Positions 17,443 through 26,917 of a DNA stretch of 64,000 nt are shown one piece after another; position 1 is the first letter of the stretch; each line of letters opens with the position of its first letter. The position numbers were made by a program, and so were the translations under genes. The notes beneath the pieces were generated by a model. The model did not search any database. It saw only the letters and a list, made by a program, of their open reading frames with translations, and had not been told where the DNA came from. Source of the DNA: CAZJLP01 sp964546955 (GTDB taxonomy: Bacteria; Verrucomicrobiota; Verrucomicrobiia; Opitutales; Opitutaceae); NCBI GenBank assembly GCA_964546955.1, contig CAZJLP010000018.1, positions 1-64,000 on the forward strand, in the 5' to 3' direction.

Positions 17443-18024
17443 CTACCGCGTGACCACAAATGCAGCCTGAAAATCGACCGCGACTTTGCCGGATTCCACG
17501 ACGGCGGCGCGCAGTTTCAGTTTTGCCTGACCGTACCGCGCGAGCGCCAACTTGAATTCTTCAAGGGCCGCCTTGGTGGGGCGCTCGCAAATGGCGCGCA
17601 ACTCGCCCAGCACCGGTTTGCGGTAGGCGGTCTTGCTATCTTTCACAACGATTCGCCACTCGGCTTTTTCGTTTCGCATCAGTTCCCACATCACGCCGTA
17701 CCCGGCGAGCGTGGCCAGTGCGACGAGGCTTCCGCCAAAAGCCGTGTTGAGTGAGTTTCGGTTCGGCTCGTGCGGAGCCGTGAGTTCGAGCTTGTTTTCG
17801 TCGCTCACGGCGATGCGAACACCCATCGCGCGCGCGAGGGGGATCATTTCATGCAAAAACATTTCCAAACCGGGTGCTTTGACTTCCATCTTCACTCGAT
17901 ACGTAAGTTGGAGAAATTTCACATCGACGTCAAAGGTCTCGTATTTAGGGGAATCCACTGGAAGATCACCTAATGTTTGCCTATCCGGTACTTCGGTTTT
18001 TCGCCGATTCCGTCGCGCGGCCAT
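17443..18024 (-). CDS. YiiD C-terminal-type hotdog thioesterase
   Basis: A 193-residue protein. From about residue 55 it matches the YiiD_C thioesterase domain: FLHEMIPLARAMGV followed by NRNSLNTAFGGSLVALATLAGY, then beta strands of a hotdog fold. Such proteins hydrolyse acyl thioesters, probably acyl-CoA; the substrate is not known. The first 45 residues are basic and not part of the domain; an internal ATG at 17889 would give a 148-residue form close to the domain itself. No GNAT domain (present in E. coli YiiD) is fused. Confidence 0.78.
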   Translation of the reverse strand: MAARRNRRKTEVPDRQTLGDLPVDSPKYETFDVDVKFLQLTYRVKMEVKAPGLEMFLHEMIPLARAMGVRIAVSDENKLELTAPHEPNRNSLNTAFGGSLVALATLAGYGVMWELMRNEKAEWRIVVKDSKTAYRKPVLGELRAICERPTKAALEEFKLALARYGQAKLKLRAAVVESGKVAVDFQAAFVVTR

Positions 18025-18181
18025 GTTTTTGGCGGACAGGGGGCCCTGGTGCGGGAAAACGGGGAGAAGAAGAGGCTGTCCTGTTGCGGCTTATTATTGA
18101 CAGTTTGAATACAAATGATGCTCAGCGTGGGCTATTTCCGCGACTTGCCCCTGTCCTATCGGTGCATAAGTTTTCTTTTGC

Positions 18182-21100
18182 GTGAACACTCCGAGCCTTA
18201 AAGACCTTCGGCTTCAGCGCGCGCGCCGACAAGGCGCGTTTCCCTGGTGGGCGTGGACCGTCGTGGGAGCGCTAGCCCTCGTCGGTATCTATGCGGCCGT
18301 CGGGTTTTGGGCCGCCCCGGGGGTGATTAAGTCGCAACTCGAAAAGCGTCTTTCCGCCGAACTTCGTCGGCCGGTGAGAATCGGCGAGGTGCGGACCAAT
18401 CCTTTCACCTTTTCGATCGCCGTCAGCCAGCTTCAGGTGAATGACCGCGACGGGCAGCCATTCGTGGGATGGCAGCGCGTCTTCGTCAACTTTCAGCCGA
18501 GCTCGTTTTTCTCCGACGAACAGGTGTTTGAGGAGATTTCGATCGAAGGATTGCGAGCTCGGTTGGCCGTGTCCAAGGACGGACAGCTCAATTGCGAAGA
18601 CTTGTTTGCCCGTAAGTCCACGGCGACAAAACGCCGGGGCTTGAGGATTGACCGGCTCTCGGTCGGGCAGGCCCGGGTCGATTATAGCGATCACAGCGTC
18701 AGCACTCCTTTCTCCACTCACGCCGGCCCAGTCACATTCTCGCTCCGTAATTTCCGTACTTCCGGACGAAGCGACGCTCCCGGTTTCTTTACGGCTGCGA
18801 CGGACTCCGGCGAGACGCTCACCTGGCGCGGTGCGTTCGCTCTCGCTCCCTTGCGCTCGAATGGGGAACTGAGCTTGGACAAAATTGGATTGGGTAAGTA
18901 CAATCCCTACTACGCCCCGGTCCTGCCCTGCGACCTTCGGGACGGAGTGCTCGATCTGAAGGCGCGCTATAACTTCTGGATCGAGGCTGGGCGGCCCGCG
19001 CTGCGGGTTACGGACGGCAACCTTGTGCTGAGCAATCTGGTACTCGGAACCAAAGCCCCCGGCGACCCCGCTTTGACGTTCGAACGGGTGACGCTTCAGG
19101 ACGTGAACGCCAATTCCGTGACGGGCGTGCTGCAGATTCCCACGGCGACTGTCGCCGGCGGTAGAATCCGCGCAACCCGCGATCGCTCGGGCTTGAACCT
19201 TGCGAATCTGTTCGGAGGCGCGTCGCGCCCGTCGGCAGGGAGCTCCTCTCCCGCCGGTGATATCCAGGTCGGCGAGTTCAGCCTGCGGGGCATCGCCGTG
19301 GATTTTGAGGACCGCACCTCCACTCCCGTCGCGCGATTTGCATTCTCCCAGGTGAATGCGAATTTGAAGGAGTTTTCATCCAAGAATCTGGCCACTCCGC
19401 GCGCCCTGGCTCTTTCCGCTCGGATGGACGGCGGGGCCTCGCTCCGCGTCAACGGCACACTCTCTCCGGCGCCTGTGAAAGGCGGTGCGGTGGTCGAGCT
19501 CTCGCAGATGCCTTTGGCTCCTTTTGTCGCCTATTTGGCGCCCACCTTGGACGACTTCCGCGTCACGGGCGGCATCGTCACTGCGACGGTCCAGGTTGAC
19601 CTGCAGCCGAAAAGCGGAGGCAGCTCGATTGCGGTGCACTCGCAGGGAGCAATTGAAGAACTCCGGATCGCCGGGGCGTCGGCCACCGAGCCGCCTGCCT
19701 CGGTGAAATCGCTCGTGTTTACCGGACTTGAATACGGCTCCGCCCCCTCCCGATTGACGATCGCGGAGGTGGTTCTGAATGAGCCGAACGCAAACCTCGT
19801 CCTGGGAAGCGATCGAAAACTGAATATTCGGACGAGCGCCCGCGCACCCGACGCGAAACCCGCTGCCATCAGCCTGTCGTCCAAAGGCGTGGACCGCTCT
19901 GCTGCCCTGCAAAAACCCTCGCTGTTTGTCGCCGTCGATCGGCTGGGAGTTGCGGGTGGAACGTTTTCCTTCAGGGATCTATCCCTTCAGCCAAATGTGA
20001 CGTTGGCGGTGAAAGATCTGGAAGGATCCCTCAGTGGAATCTCCAACGGGAGCGTGGCGCGAGCCGAGTTGGAATTGCGCGGCAAGGTGAATGGCGCTGC
20101 GCCTTTGGCGATAAAGGGACAAGTCAGCCCATTCGAGCCGGCTTCCTTTGCGGACTTGCGGGCAGAGGTGCGGAATGTCGATCTCGCCCACCTCGGGTCG
20201 TATGCCGGGAAATATCTCGGCTACCACGTTGCGCGCGGCAGCCTGTCCGTGGATGCGCGTTTCCGCACTTCCCAGCGCCGCATGAACAGCAACATCACGG
20301 CAACGTTGCAGCACGTGGAGTTTGGAGAAGCCACCGACAGCGCGCAGGCGACGCGCGTCCCGCTGACGCTTGCGTTGACGTTGTTGCGCGACGCGAGCGG
20401 AAAGATCGTTCTGCCGATCCCGATTCAAGGGAGCCTGGACGACCCGCAATTTCAAATCGGCACGCTGGTCGGCCGCGCCCTCGAGAATCTGGTGGTCAAG
20501 ATCGCCACGTCGCCTTTTGCCTTCATCGCGTCCAAATTCGCGAGCGGCTATAAGGGAGAGGAACTGAGCTTCCAGGAATTTCAACCGGGCGGAGTACTGC
20601 TCGAGAGCGCGAGTGAAAAGAAATTGATGGTGGTGGCCCGTCAGCTGCGCGAAGCACCCGATCTGCATCTTCAAGTCGAGGGCAGTTTCGATCCCAATGC
20701 CGATCCGGATGTTTTGCGCGAGCAGGAATTGGATCGGCGAATCCGCCAGGCCATCTGGCAGCGCGAAAAGCCGATGAACCCGAGCATTTCTCCGCCGGAC
20801 CAGCTTCAGCTTAAACCCGAAACGGTCGAGCTCGTGCTCGCCGACTTTTATCGAAAGATCCACACGCAGCCGCGCAAAGAGGAGTCTGCCACCAAGGGCC
20901 CCGCGTCGCGCCGGTGGTCCATCACCCGCATCTTTCGCCGGGCCGAAGCCCCGCCGGCGGCCGCTCGAGGGCCGGCCCAGGAAATCGTCCTGCCGCCGCG
21001 GGAACAGCTGCGGGAAGAAGTGTTGGACTCGATTCCCGTGGACGAAGCGGTGCTCCGACAACTCGCGACCTCCCGTGCCGAAATTGTCCGCGAATACCTC

Positions 21101-21187
21101 GTCAACCAAGGCGAGGTCGCCCGCGAGCGCATCGGGCTCGCCGCCCCCGCCGGAAAAGGCGCCCGGGTGGAGCTGCGATTGAAGTAG
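18182..21187 (+). CDS. DUF748 / AsmA-like envelope protein
   Basis: A 1001-residue protein with an N-terminal membrane anchor (about residues 18-38, PWWAWTVVGALALVGIYAAV) and a long periplasmic part made of repeating beta strands. VIKSQLEKRLSAELRRPVRIG, FTFSIAVSQLQVND and the C-terminal LLESASEKKLMVVARQL are typical of DUF748 proteins, relatives of AsmA/TamB-like bridges thought to carry lipids between membranes. The start codon is GTG at 18182. It stands alone; the next gene converges on it with a hairpin between. Lipid transport is inference from the superfamily. Confidence 0.85.
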   Translation: MNTPSLKDLRLQRARRQGAFPWWAWTVVGALALVGIYAAVGFWAAPGVIKSQLEKRLSAELRRPVRIGEVRTNPFTFSIAVSQLQVNDRDGQPFVGWQRVFVNFQPSSFFSDEQVFEEISIEGLRARLAVSKDGQLNCEDLFARKSTATKRRGLRIDRLSVGQARVDYSDHSVSTPFSTHAGPVTFSLRNFRTSGRSDAPGFFTAATDSGETLTWRGAFALAPLRSNGELSLDKIGLGKYNPYYAPVLPCDLRDGVLDLKARYNFWIEAGRPALRVTDGNLVLSNLVLGTKAPGDPALTFERVTLQDVNANSVTGVLQIPTATVAGGRIRATRDRSGLNLANLFGGASRPSAGSSSPAGDIQVGEFSLRGIAVDFEDRTSTPVARFAFSQVNANLKEFSSKNLATPRALALSARMDGGASLRVNGTLSPAPVKGGAVVELSQMPLAPFVAYLAPTLDDFRVTGGIVTATVQVDLQPKSGGSSIAVHSQGAIEELRIAGASATEPPASVKSLVFTGLEYGSAPSRLTIAEVVLNEPNANLVLGSDRKLNIRTSARAPDAKPAAISLSSKGVDRSAALQKPSLFVAVDRLGVAGGTFSFRDLSLQPNVTLAVKDLEGSLSGISNGSVARAELELRGKVNGAAPLAIKGQVSPFEPASFADLRAEVRNVDLAHLGSYAGKYLGYHVARGSLSVDARFRTSQRRMNSNITATLQHVEFGEATDSAQATRVPLTLALTLLRDASGKIVLPIPIQGSLDDPQFQIGTLVGRALENLVVKIATSPFAFIASKFASGYKGEELSFQEFQPGGVLLESASEKKLMVVARQLREAPDLHLQVEGSFDPNADPDVLREQELDRRIRQAIWQREKPMNPSISPPDQLQLKPETVELVLADFYRKIHTQPRKEESATKGPASRRWSITRIFRRAEAPPAAARGPAQEIVLPPREQLREEVLDSIPVDEAVLRQLATSRAEIVREYLVNQGEVARERIGLAAPAGKGARVELRLK

Positions 21188-21371
21188 ATTCTCCGTACTC
21201 AGCGCAAGGGACAGTCCAATCTACTCTTTCCGTGGGAGGATCCTTCAGCGCGCCTTGACGTGGAACTTGCCGTGCCGGCAGGTTGCTCCGTCGCATCAAG
21301 TCCGGCTGCCAAGAAGGGCGGAGCCCGTCTCCGAGCGGACGCATAGAACCTGCTGCCCGCGCTCACAAGAA

Positions 21372-21396
21372 AGCCCACCGGCCGGGCCGGTGGGCT
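21372..21396 (-). terminator. Terminator of the TonB-receptor gene
   Basis: A 25-base perfect palindrome, AGCCCACCGG to CCGGTGGGCT, lies 27 bases past the receptor stop codon. On the - strand it is followed by TTTCTT, a short U-rich tract. Confidence 0.75.
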
Positions 21397-21422
21397 GGGA
21401 GGGAAGCGAACCGCTTAGCCGC

Positions 21423-24400
21423 TTAGAACGTGCCTTTGACGCCGAACGTCCAAAGTGCGCCGTACTTTTCTTCGCGCCACAGCACGGGATAACCGATGGC
21501 GGCGTGATTTTCAAATACGAGGTGAGACTCGTTCGTGATGTTGCGACCCTGCCAGAACAGATTCACCCGGCGGTGAAGTTGGTAGGAACCGCTTACGTCG
21601 AACGTCAGCTTGTGCCGGCGGAAGCGTTGGTTGTTGCTCCACGGGGTGTCGTCCGTCCAGACCGCATTCACGCGCGCATTGAAGCGACGGAATTTGTAGC
21701 CGATGCCGCCCGTCACCTTGTGCGGGGTGAGACCATTGCGGCGAACGTTAGCGTACACGCGCGTGTACGTGGCATTGGCGCTCAGTCCGTTGAATGGCTT
21801 CGGGAGGAACGTCATTTGCTGGTTGTAGTTGAGCTCCAGGCCGCGGAAACGGCGTGAGCCCTGACCGCTCACTTGCGTGATGAACGTGTATTGGGACAAG
21901 ACCGGATCGTCGCCGAAGCCGAATTCTTCCCCCGTGAACTCAATAGTCTCACGCAGGCTCGAGATGTCGTTTTGGTAGACGCTGGCGGTGAAGCTGCCGG
22001 CCGGCTCGAAGTAATGTTCGACTTGGAAGTGAACCTTGTGCGATTCCTGCGGCAGCAGGCCTGGGTTCGCCACATCGACTTCAAAGTTGCTCTCGTCGTA
22101 CGACCAGAGGCCGCTGAGAGAGTTGATCGAAGGGCGGGAGATCGACTTGTTGTAACCCAGGTGAGCGAAGGTATTCCGCAGGACCGGGTACTTCAACGTG
22201 GCGCTCGGGAAGAAGTTGTCGTAGGTCGAGGAGCGGATCGAGCGCGGTTGCGAGCGGTACTGATAGATCAGCCCCGGAATGGTGGTCGCCCGCCCAGCGG
22301 TAACCGGAAACCCCGCGGCGCTGACTTCACTGCCCGGGAGAGGCGTGTGTTCGAGCGACGACACGTTGGTTTGTTCCCAGCGCAAGCCTGTCTGAATTTG
22401 CAGCCTCTTGATCTTGGTGTTGCCCATGACGTACAGGGAGTTGATCTGCTCCTTGAAGTCTTTGCTGTTTTCGACGTAGGCCTCGAACCAGTTGGTCGCA
22501 TTGGTGCTCCCGGTGTTCACGAAGTACTCAGGGTGTTCGTAGAACAAACCGGCCAGCGCGGAGCGCGACGGGAAAGTCGGCGGAGCGCCTGAGGTGACAC
22601 CGAGGAACTGCCCGCCCGTGCCGCCCATTTGGAAGATGTGGCGCGAGGGATACGCCGCGTAGGTGCCGGTCGTCGTGATCGCACCGGTCGCCGGATTGAG
22701 AATGTTGCCGCCCGGTCCGATGTAACTCCAGTTGAACAGTCCGCCCTGGCTCTCGTAGTCCCAGATCTTCTCCTGGATTTTGCCGCCCACTTTAAAGAAG
22801 GTCGGGAGTTTCCAGCCGGTGGTGTATTTGGCGTTCAGCGCCAAATTATATACTTGGTTCTTCGCGTAACGACCTTCGTCGCTCAACCGAGGGTTCGTAA
22901 AGTTCGCCAAATCGGACCAGTCGGGGCCGTCCAATTGCTGGATTCGCCAATCCGCGGTCTGGGTCGAAGTACGCGTGGCTCGGAAGTTAAAGCTGTTGAG
23001 ATTATTGACTGCTGCATCGCGCGCGGAACCGCGGCTCAAAGCTTCGTAGTCGTTGGTCGAGATGGAAACGCCGCCGGCGCCATCAATCACGAGCGAGCGG
23101 AGCTTGTATTCGAAACGACCGTTGATGGTTTTTGTATCGCCCAATTTTGTGGCGCCTGAGCCGCCCAAGGCCACGCTGCGGTTGGTCCCTGCGGGGGCCG
23201 TCGTCGTGATATCCGTCAAGCCGTTGCCCTGCGTCGACATCTTGCCGCTTGCGGCGTTGTTGTTGTCCGCGTGCGTGTTGAACGTCAGCTGTCGGTTGTA
23301 GAAGGAGGCGTCGTAATAGTTGTAGATCGCGTTGATGCCGGCCGACAGACGGGGGCTGAATTTATAGTCTGCGGTAAGCGTCGTCGTGAAACGCTCGGTG
23401 AACTTCGGGCCTGACTTGAAGGACAGGGTGCGGATGACGCCGGGGCGTGTATCGGTCGAGGTGCCAGAGGGCGTTCTCGTGTTGTACGTGTGGTCAACGC
23501 GGAACTGTTCGTTGTACATGTTCGACTCGGAAACGTTCAGGATGATGCCAAGGCGGTTGCCGAAGAAAACGTCCGAATACTCCAACATCGCACCGGGCTT
23601 CCATTTGTAGTTCTTGTTGTCGTCCGGACCATAGGACTCACTCGCACGGAATTCTTCGGAGTTGAACAGGGCGTTGATCTGGTAACGGATCCGGCGGCCT
23701 TTGCTGTCGAAGGCCCGCTTCGTGCGCATGTTGATCGTACCGGCCGGTGAGTCGGCATCCATATCCGCGCTGGTCGTGCGGCTGACTTCGATTGACTCGA
23801 TGCTGTTGATCGAGACCTGTTCGAAGCCGAAGGACCGCGAGCCTTCGCCGGCCGGATTATTTTCCGTACCGTTGTACTGGATGAACGCATCGGCGCTGGC
23901 CAGCTTCATGCCGTCGAGGGCGACGCCGGTGTACTCGGGGTCGAGACCGCCGATGCGCGGCGTGCGCGTGTCGGCCTCGACGTATTCGAGATCGACGCCG
24001 GGCAGATACTTCAAGAACTCGCCGACATTGCCTTCGGCCACATCGCCGAAGACGTCGGACGCGACGATGTTCGTGATGTTCATCGAACGCTTTTGGTCCT
24101 GGATCGCTTTCGATTGACCTTCGCGTTCGGAGGAAACGACGAACTCGGTCAGCGAGATGACGTCGTCGCCGGCCCGAGGCGCAGTCACAGCCGTGCTGAT
24201 CAGTTCGAAGTCGCGCGTGGCGGTTTGGCCGCTCGTCACGTTCAGTTTCGCCGTGACAGGCTGATAGCCGGTGTAGCTGATCGCCAACGTCTGTTCGCCC
24301 GCGGGCACGTTTAACAACGTGTAGGAACCATCGCTCTCGGTGAAGGTCGAGAGAGGCGTTCCTTCCACACGCACTTCGGCGCTGCGAACGTACTCTTTTG

Positions 24401-24548
24401 TTGCTGGGTTATAGATGCGTCCAATCACGGTGCCGGTTCCGGCACTCTGCGCGTGGAGGGTTGCTGCAAACGCACAGGTGAGGAGCCAGCCGAGGTAAGG
24501 CAGGAGTCCTCGCACCCAGTGCGGACAATGAGGTGTGGTGTTAGTCAT
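21423..24548 (-). CDS. TonB-dependent outer-membrane receptor
   Basis: A 1041-residue receptor. A signal peptide ends near ATLHAQ (about residue 34); a carboxypeptidase-like regulatory domain follows (GRIYNPATKEYVRSAEVRV to FELIST); the plug includes DVAEGNVGEFLKYLPGV and IESIEVSRTTSADMDADSPAG; the remainder is a 22-strand barrel ending in VKGTF with a terminal Phe for outer-membrane assembly. This architecture is common for receptors that import glycans or other large substrates. The substrate is not evident. The divergent neighbour is an RbsD/FucU-type protein, which suggests a sugar. Start: ATG at 24548, directly before the basic segment of the signal peptide. Confidence 0.92.
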   Translation of the reverse strand: MTNTTPHCPHWVRGLLPYLGWLLTCAFAATLHAQSAGTGTVIGRIYNPATKEYVRSAEVRVEGTPLSTFTESDGSYTLLNVPAGEQTLAISYTGYQPVTAKLNVTSGQTATRDFELISTAVTAPRAGDDVISLTEFVVSSEREGQSKAIQDQKRSMNITNIVASDVFGDVAEGNVGEFLKYLPGVDLEYVEADTRTPRIGGLDPEYTGVALDGMKLASADAFIQYNGTENNPAGEGSRSFGFEQVSINSIESIEVSRTTSADMDADSPAGTINMRTKRAFDSKGRRIRYQINALFNSEEFRASESYGPDDNKNYKWKPGAMLEYSDVFFGNRLGIILNVSESNMYNEQFRVDHTYNTRTPSGTSTDTRPGVIRTLSFKSGPKFTERFTTTLTADYKFSPRLSAGINAIYNYYDASFYNRQLTFNTHADNNNAASGKMSTQGNGLTDITTTAPAGTNRSVALGGSGATKLGDTKTINGRFEYKLRSLVIDGAGGVSISTNDYEALSRGSARDAAVNNLNSFNFRATRTSTQTADWRIQQLDGPDWSDLANFTNPRLSDEGRYAKNQVYNLALNAKYTTGWKLPTFFKVGGKIQEKIWDYESQGGLFNWSYIGPGGNILNPATGAITTTGTYAAYPSRHIFQMGGTGGQFLGVTSGAPPTFPSRSALAGLFYEHPEYFVNTGSTNATNWFEAYVENSKDFKEQINSLYVMGNTKIKRLQIQTGLRWEQTNVSSLEHTPLPGSEVSAAGFPVTAGRATTIPGLIYQYRSQPRSIRSSTYDNFFPSATLKYPVLRNTFAHLGYNKSISRPSINSLSGLWSYDESNFEVDVANPGLLPQESHKVHFQVEHYFEPAGSFTASVYQNDISSLRETIEFTGEEFGFGDDPVLSQYTFITQVSGQGSRRFRGLELNYNQQMTFLPKPFNGLSANATYTRVYANVRRNGLTPHKVTGGIGYKFRRFNARVNAVWTDDTPWSNNQRFRRHKLTFDVSGSYQLHRRVNLFWQGRNITNESHLVFENHAAIGYPVLWREEKYGALWTFGVKGTF

Positions 24549-24655
24549 AGGGAGATCGGTTGCCGAATTGGCCAAAGCTGCCGCAGCGAGGCATGGTGTG
24601 CTCGGTACGCGTCGTTGGGGGGACGTCAGCGATGGGGGCAAAAAAACGACAAGGT

Positions 24656-24684
24656 GTTAAATGCCGCTCGGATTTCTAGATCAA
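24656..24684 (-). promoter_or_regulatory. Possible promoter of the TonB-receptor gene
   Basis: Read on the - strand: TTGATC (24679-24684), a 17-base spacer, then TTTAAC (24656-24661). The predicted start would give a leader of roughly 100 bases. The -10 is a poor match, so this is tentative. Confidence 0.35.
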
Positions 24685-24712
24685 GCGCGACACGGGTCGA
24701 GGGAGGGGTAGG

Positions 24713-24723
24713 GTTACGGTAAC
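24713..24723. promoter_or_regulatory. Palindromic possible operator
   Basis: GTTACGGTAAC is an 11-base palindrome about 30 bases upstream of the putative -35 box of the receptor gene. It could bind a dimeric regulator of the receptor, the RbsD-like gene, or both. Confidence 0.3.
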
Positions 24724-24853
24724 ACGTAAGGTTTTTTATGTGACACGCGCCTTTAGGGGGGAGTACGAGACAGCTCTCGCAGAGTCCGAGAAGTTTTCTT
24801 GCACCTCGCACCCGATCGGGAATTTTCGTGCCGCACCCTCAACTTATCCGCCT

Positions 24854-25243
24854 ATGCTCCGCACCGGCCTTCTCAATCCGCAGATCCTCTCACTTCTCGC
24901 GCGCACACGGCACACGAACACCTTGGTCATCTCCGATCGAGGTTTTCCCTTCTGGCCCGAGATCGAGACGGTGGACATCTCGCTCATCGACGATGTGCCG
25001 TCCGTGCTTCAGGTCCTTGCCGCCTTGAAGGGAAATTTCGTGATCGGGCGCGCCTACATGGCGGCGGAATTCCTCAAAAACAACACGGCGGAACGCCAAG
25101 ACGCGGTGCGCCGGACGCTCGGTGATATTCCGCTCGTCCACGAGCCGCACGTGGAATTCAAGAAGCGCGTCCCCCATGCCATCGGTCTGATCCGCACTGG
25201 CGATACCGTCCAATACGCGAACATGATCCTGGAATCAGCCTGA
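24854..25243 (+). CDS. RbsD/FucU-family sugar mutarotase-like protein
   Basis: A 129-residue protein. LLNPQILSLLARTRHTN at the start, then LVISDRGFPFWPEIETVDI and DDVPSVLQVLAAL match RbsD/FucU, small ring-forming proteins that interconvert pyranose/furanose or anomeric forms of ribose or fucose. The His and Asp of the active site (H in TRHTN, D in SDRGFP) are present. Length is normal. No ribose or fucose transporter lies nearby; the divergent TonB receptor is the only transport partner. Start: ATG at 24854, after a longer open frame without family resemblance. Confidence 0.82.
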   Translation: MLRTGLLNPQILSLLARTRHTNTLVISDRGFPFWPEIETVDISLIDDVPSVLQVLAALKGNFVIGRAYMAAEFLKNNTAERQDAVRRTLGDIPLVHEPHVEFKKRVPHAIGLIRTGDTVQYANMILESA

Positions 25244-25252
25244 CGCGGAAGG

Positions 25253-25326
25253 GAGGTTGAAAGTTTAGGGGAAGGTCCGCTCAAGGCCTGTATGTCTCTC
25301 AACTCTCAACCCTCAACTCTCAACTC
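25253..25326. repeat. Word-repeat element, family E (CTCAACT words)
   Basis: 25294-25326 holds four copies of a CTCAACTCT-like word. A shorter facing arm, GAGGTTGAAAGTTTAGGG, is at 25253-25270. The right arm contains the first dozen codons of the YkgJ-type gene. Confidence 0.65.
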
Positions 25327-25609
25327 GGCAGGCGTCGCCTGCCGCTCAGGCTGCGGAGCGTGCTGTATCGCGCCGTCGATCTCCACTCCTATACCGGGAA
25401 TGCCCGGCGGGAAACCGGCGGGTGTGCGCTGTGTGCAACTGACGGACGACAACCGCTGCAAACTCTTTGGCCATCCCAGCCGTCCCTCCGTCTGCGCAAG
25501 CCTTCGGCCCACCGAAGCGATGTGCGGTGCTTCGCGCGAATCTGCATTGGCCTACCTTGCACACCTGGAGCAACTGACGACCCCGAGGTCAGCGTCTTTT
25601 CGGAGATAA
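25292..25609 (+). CDS. YkgJ-family cysteine-cluster protein
   Basis: A 105-residue protein with CRSGCGACC near residue 17, then CVQL, CKLFGHPSRPSVC and a later Cys, the pattern of the YkgJ/UPF0153 zinc- or iron-binding family of unknown function. The ATG at 25292 lies at the edge of a tandem word repeat, and residues 2-12 (SLNSQPSTLNS) are encoded by the repeat itself. No other in-frame ATG, GTG or TTG precedes the first cysteine, so the repeat seems to supply the start. Confidence 0.75.
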   Translation: MSLNSQPSTLNSAGVACRSGCGACCIAPSISTPIPGMPGGKPAGVRCVQLTDDNRCKLFGHPSRPSVCASLRPTEAMCGASRESALAYLAHLEQLTTPRSASFRR

Positions 25610-25766
25610 GTGGAGGAAAAGAGAGTGATGGCGGGGCGCCGCCGCTTGGGTGTCTGCGCCTGGAGGCGCTCTTTTGCTGACGCCCCGATCGTTGACCCGA
25701 TCCCTGGGGGGCTTGGAAAGGCTGCACTGAATACAGCGCAGCCACTTCCACCCAGAACCCGAAATG

Positions 25767-25788
25767 GTAGCGCGCCTCCGCGCGCTAC
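25767..25788. repeat. REP-like hairpin overlapping a stop codon
   Basis: GTAGCGCG (25767-25774) pairs with CGCGCTAC (25781-25788). On the - strand the GTAG of the right arm contains the TAG stop codon of the zinc-ribbon gene. Confidence 0.6.
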
Positions 25789-26888
25789 TGGTCTTGAATC
25801 CAGAAAAAGACGAGCACGGCGACCAACACTGCCAGGACAGCCAGCGAAATCTTCCACCAGCTCTTGGGGTATTCTCCGGCGATCTTGACCGTGAAGCCGT
25901 TGATCACGACTTGAAATGGTTTTCCGTGGAAGTCGTAGGTGAGGAGCCAGATGGGGACAAGGATGTGCTTGAATGTTTGTCCGGAGTAATCGGCGTCGAC
26001 CCGCAGATTGCGCTGCGTATCGCCCGGAACTCGTTCCGCGCACATCCGTTCGAGATCTCGATCCATGCGTTCGCGCGCGATCTGCGCCGCCTGCATCAAG
26101 TCGAGTTGATACCGCTCAACCACCCAGCCCGACAAAAAGCCGGCGTGATACGGCTTCAAATTGTCAGTGGGAAAAGGCTCCACGCCGGCCAGGAGAGTCG
26201 GGTGCACGCCCCGCGAGGCCGCCACCAGACGGTCATTGAAAAAGTGCTCCAACGAGCCCGCGCTGGGTTCCCACCGAACGTGCCGGACCTGCCGAGTCTG
26301 CCGTTTCCCTTGCGAGTCGGTGTAGCTCTCCGTCGTGTAGTAGTAGTAGCCGCTCTCCGCCGTCCATTCCGCGTGCACCTGCGCGTCGAAGGTCCAGTAG
26401 GGAATATAGACTCCCTTCACGATGTCCGTCTTGGCGCGCGTTTTTAATGCATTCGGGGCGAACCAGCGCGATCCATACCATTTGCGAATTGCCTCGCGCA
26501 CTTCCGTCTCGCTCACCTTGAACTCCAGCAGGCTTTCGGGACGGAACGCTTCCTTGACCTCCTCGTACGGCACGAGCGCGGAAGATCCGCAGAAATCGCA
26601 GCGCTGTCCCACCCGCTCCGGATCGAACACGGAGATCGCCTGGCAACTCTGGCACTTGACCTGTGTTTTCGAGGCCTCCCAGCCACGGGCAGAATCTGGA
26701 ATGCTGCGCAGCGCGGCCACGAGATCGTGCTCGACGATCGTTTCCTCTCCGCTCGACGACAGCTCGATATTGGCGGGGGACGTCGTTCCGCAATACTTGC
26801 AAATCAGCGCTTTCTTGCCCGGATCCCAAATCGCCTCCGCTCCGCAAGCAGGGCAGGAGAATTTGTTGCGCGCGACAACGTCAGCCAT
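25785..26888 (-). CDS. Double zinc-ribbon membrane protein (YdjG-like)
   Basis: A 367-residue protein. Cysteine pairs C12/C15 with C30/C33 and C79/C82 with C97/C100 make two zinc ribbons; the middle is a beta-rich domain (YIPYWTFDAQVHAEW, GSRWFAPNAL); one transmembrane helix is near the C-terminus (LAVLAVLVAVLVFFW). The gene follows the SPFH gene at 29 bases, as in the Bacillus ydjG-ydjI pair, which recruits a PspA homologue to stressed membranes. No pspA is present in this window. Role in membrane stress is inference from that precedent. Confidence 0.82.
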   Translation of the reverse strand: MADVVARNKFSCPACGAEAIWDPGKKALICKYCGTTSPANIELSSSGEETIVEHDLVAALRSIPDSARGWEASKTQVKCQSCQAISVFDPERVGQRCDFCGSSALVPYEEVKEAFRPESLLEFKVSETEVREAIRKWYGSRWFAPNALKTRAKTDIVKGVYIPYWTFDAQVHAEWTAESGYYYYTTESYTDSQGKRQTRQVRHVRWEPSAGSLEHFFNDRLVAASRGVHPTLLAGVEPFPTDNLKPYHAGFLSGWVVERYQLDLMQAAQIARERMDRDLERMCAERVPGDTQRNLRVDADYSGQTFKHILVPIWLLTYDFHGKPFQVVINGFTVKIAGEYPKSWWKISLAVLAVLVAVLVFFWIQDQ

Positions 26889-26917
26889 TTCGAGATCTAT
26901 AAGGTGGCGGTGCCCGG

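Larger units (their letters stand above)
24549..24853. other. Divergent regulatory region between TonB receptor and RbsD/FucU gene
   Basis: This 305-base gap carries the probable receptor promoter (24656-24684) and an 11-base palindrome (24713-24723), described separately. No gene is visible here. Confidence 0.5.

Noticed and set aside
18102..18130. TTGACA sequence upstream of the DUF748 gene
   Set aside because: The -35 hexamer is perfect, but no acceptable -10 box lies 16-18 bases downstream.
25294..25326. Tandem words considered as a CRISPR fragment
   Set aside because: Units are about 7-9 bases with no spacers and no cas genes. They fit the word-repeat style of the region.
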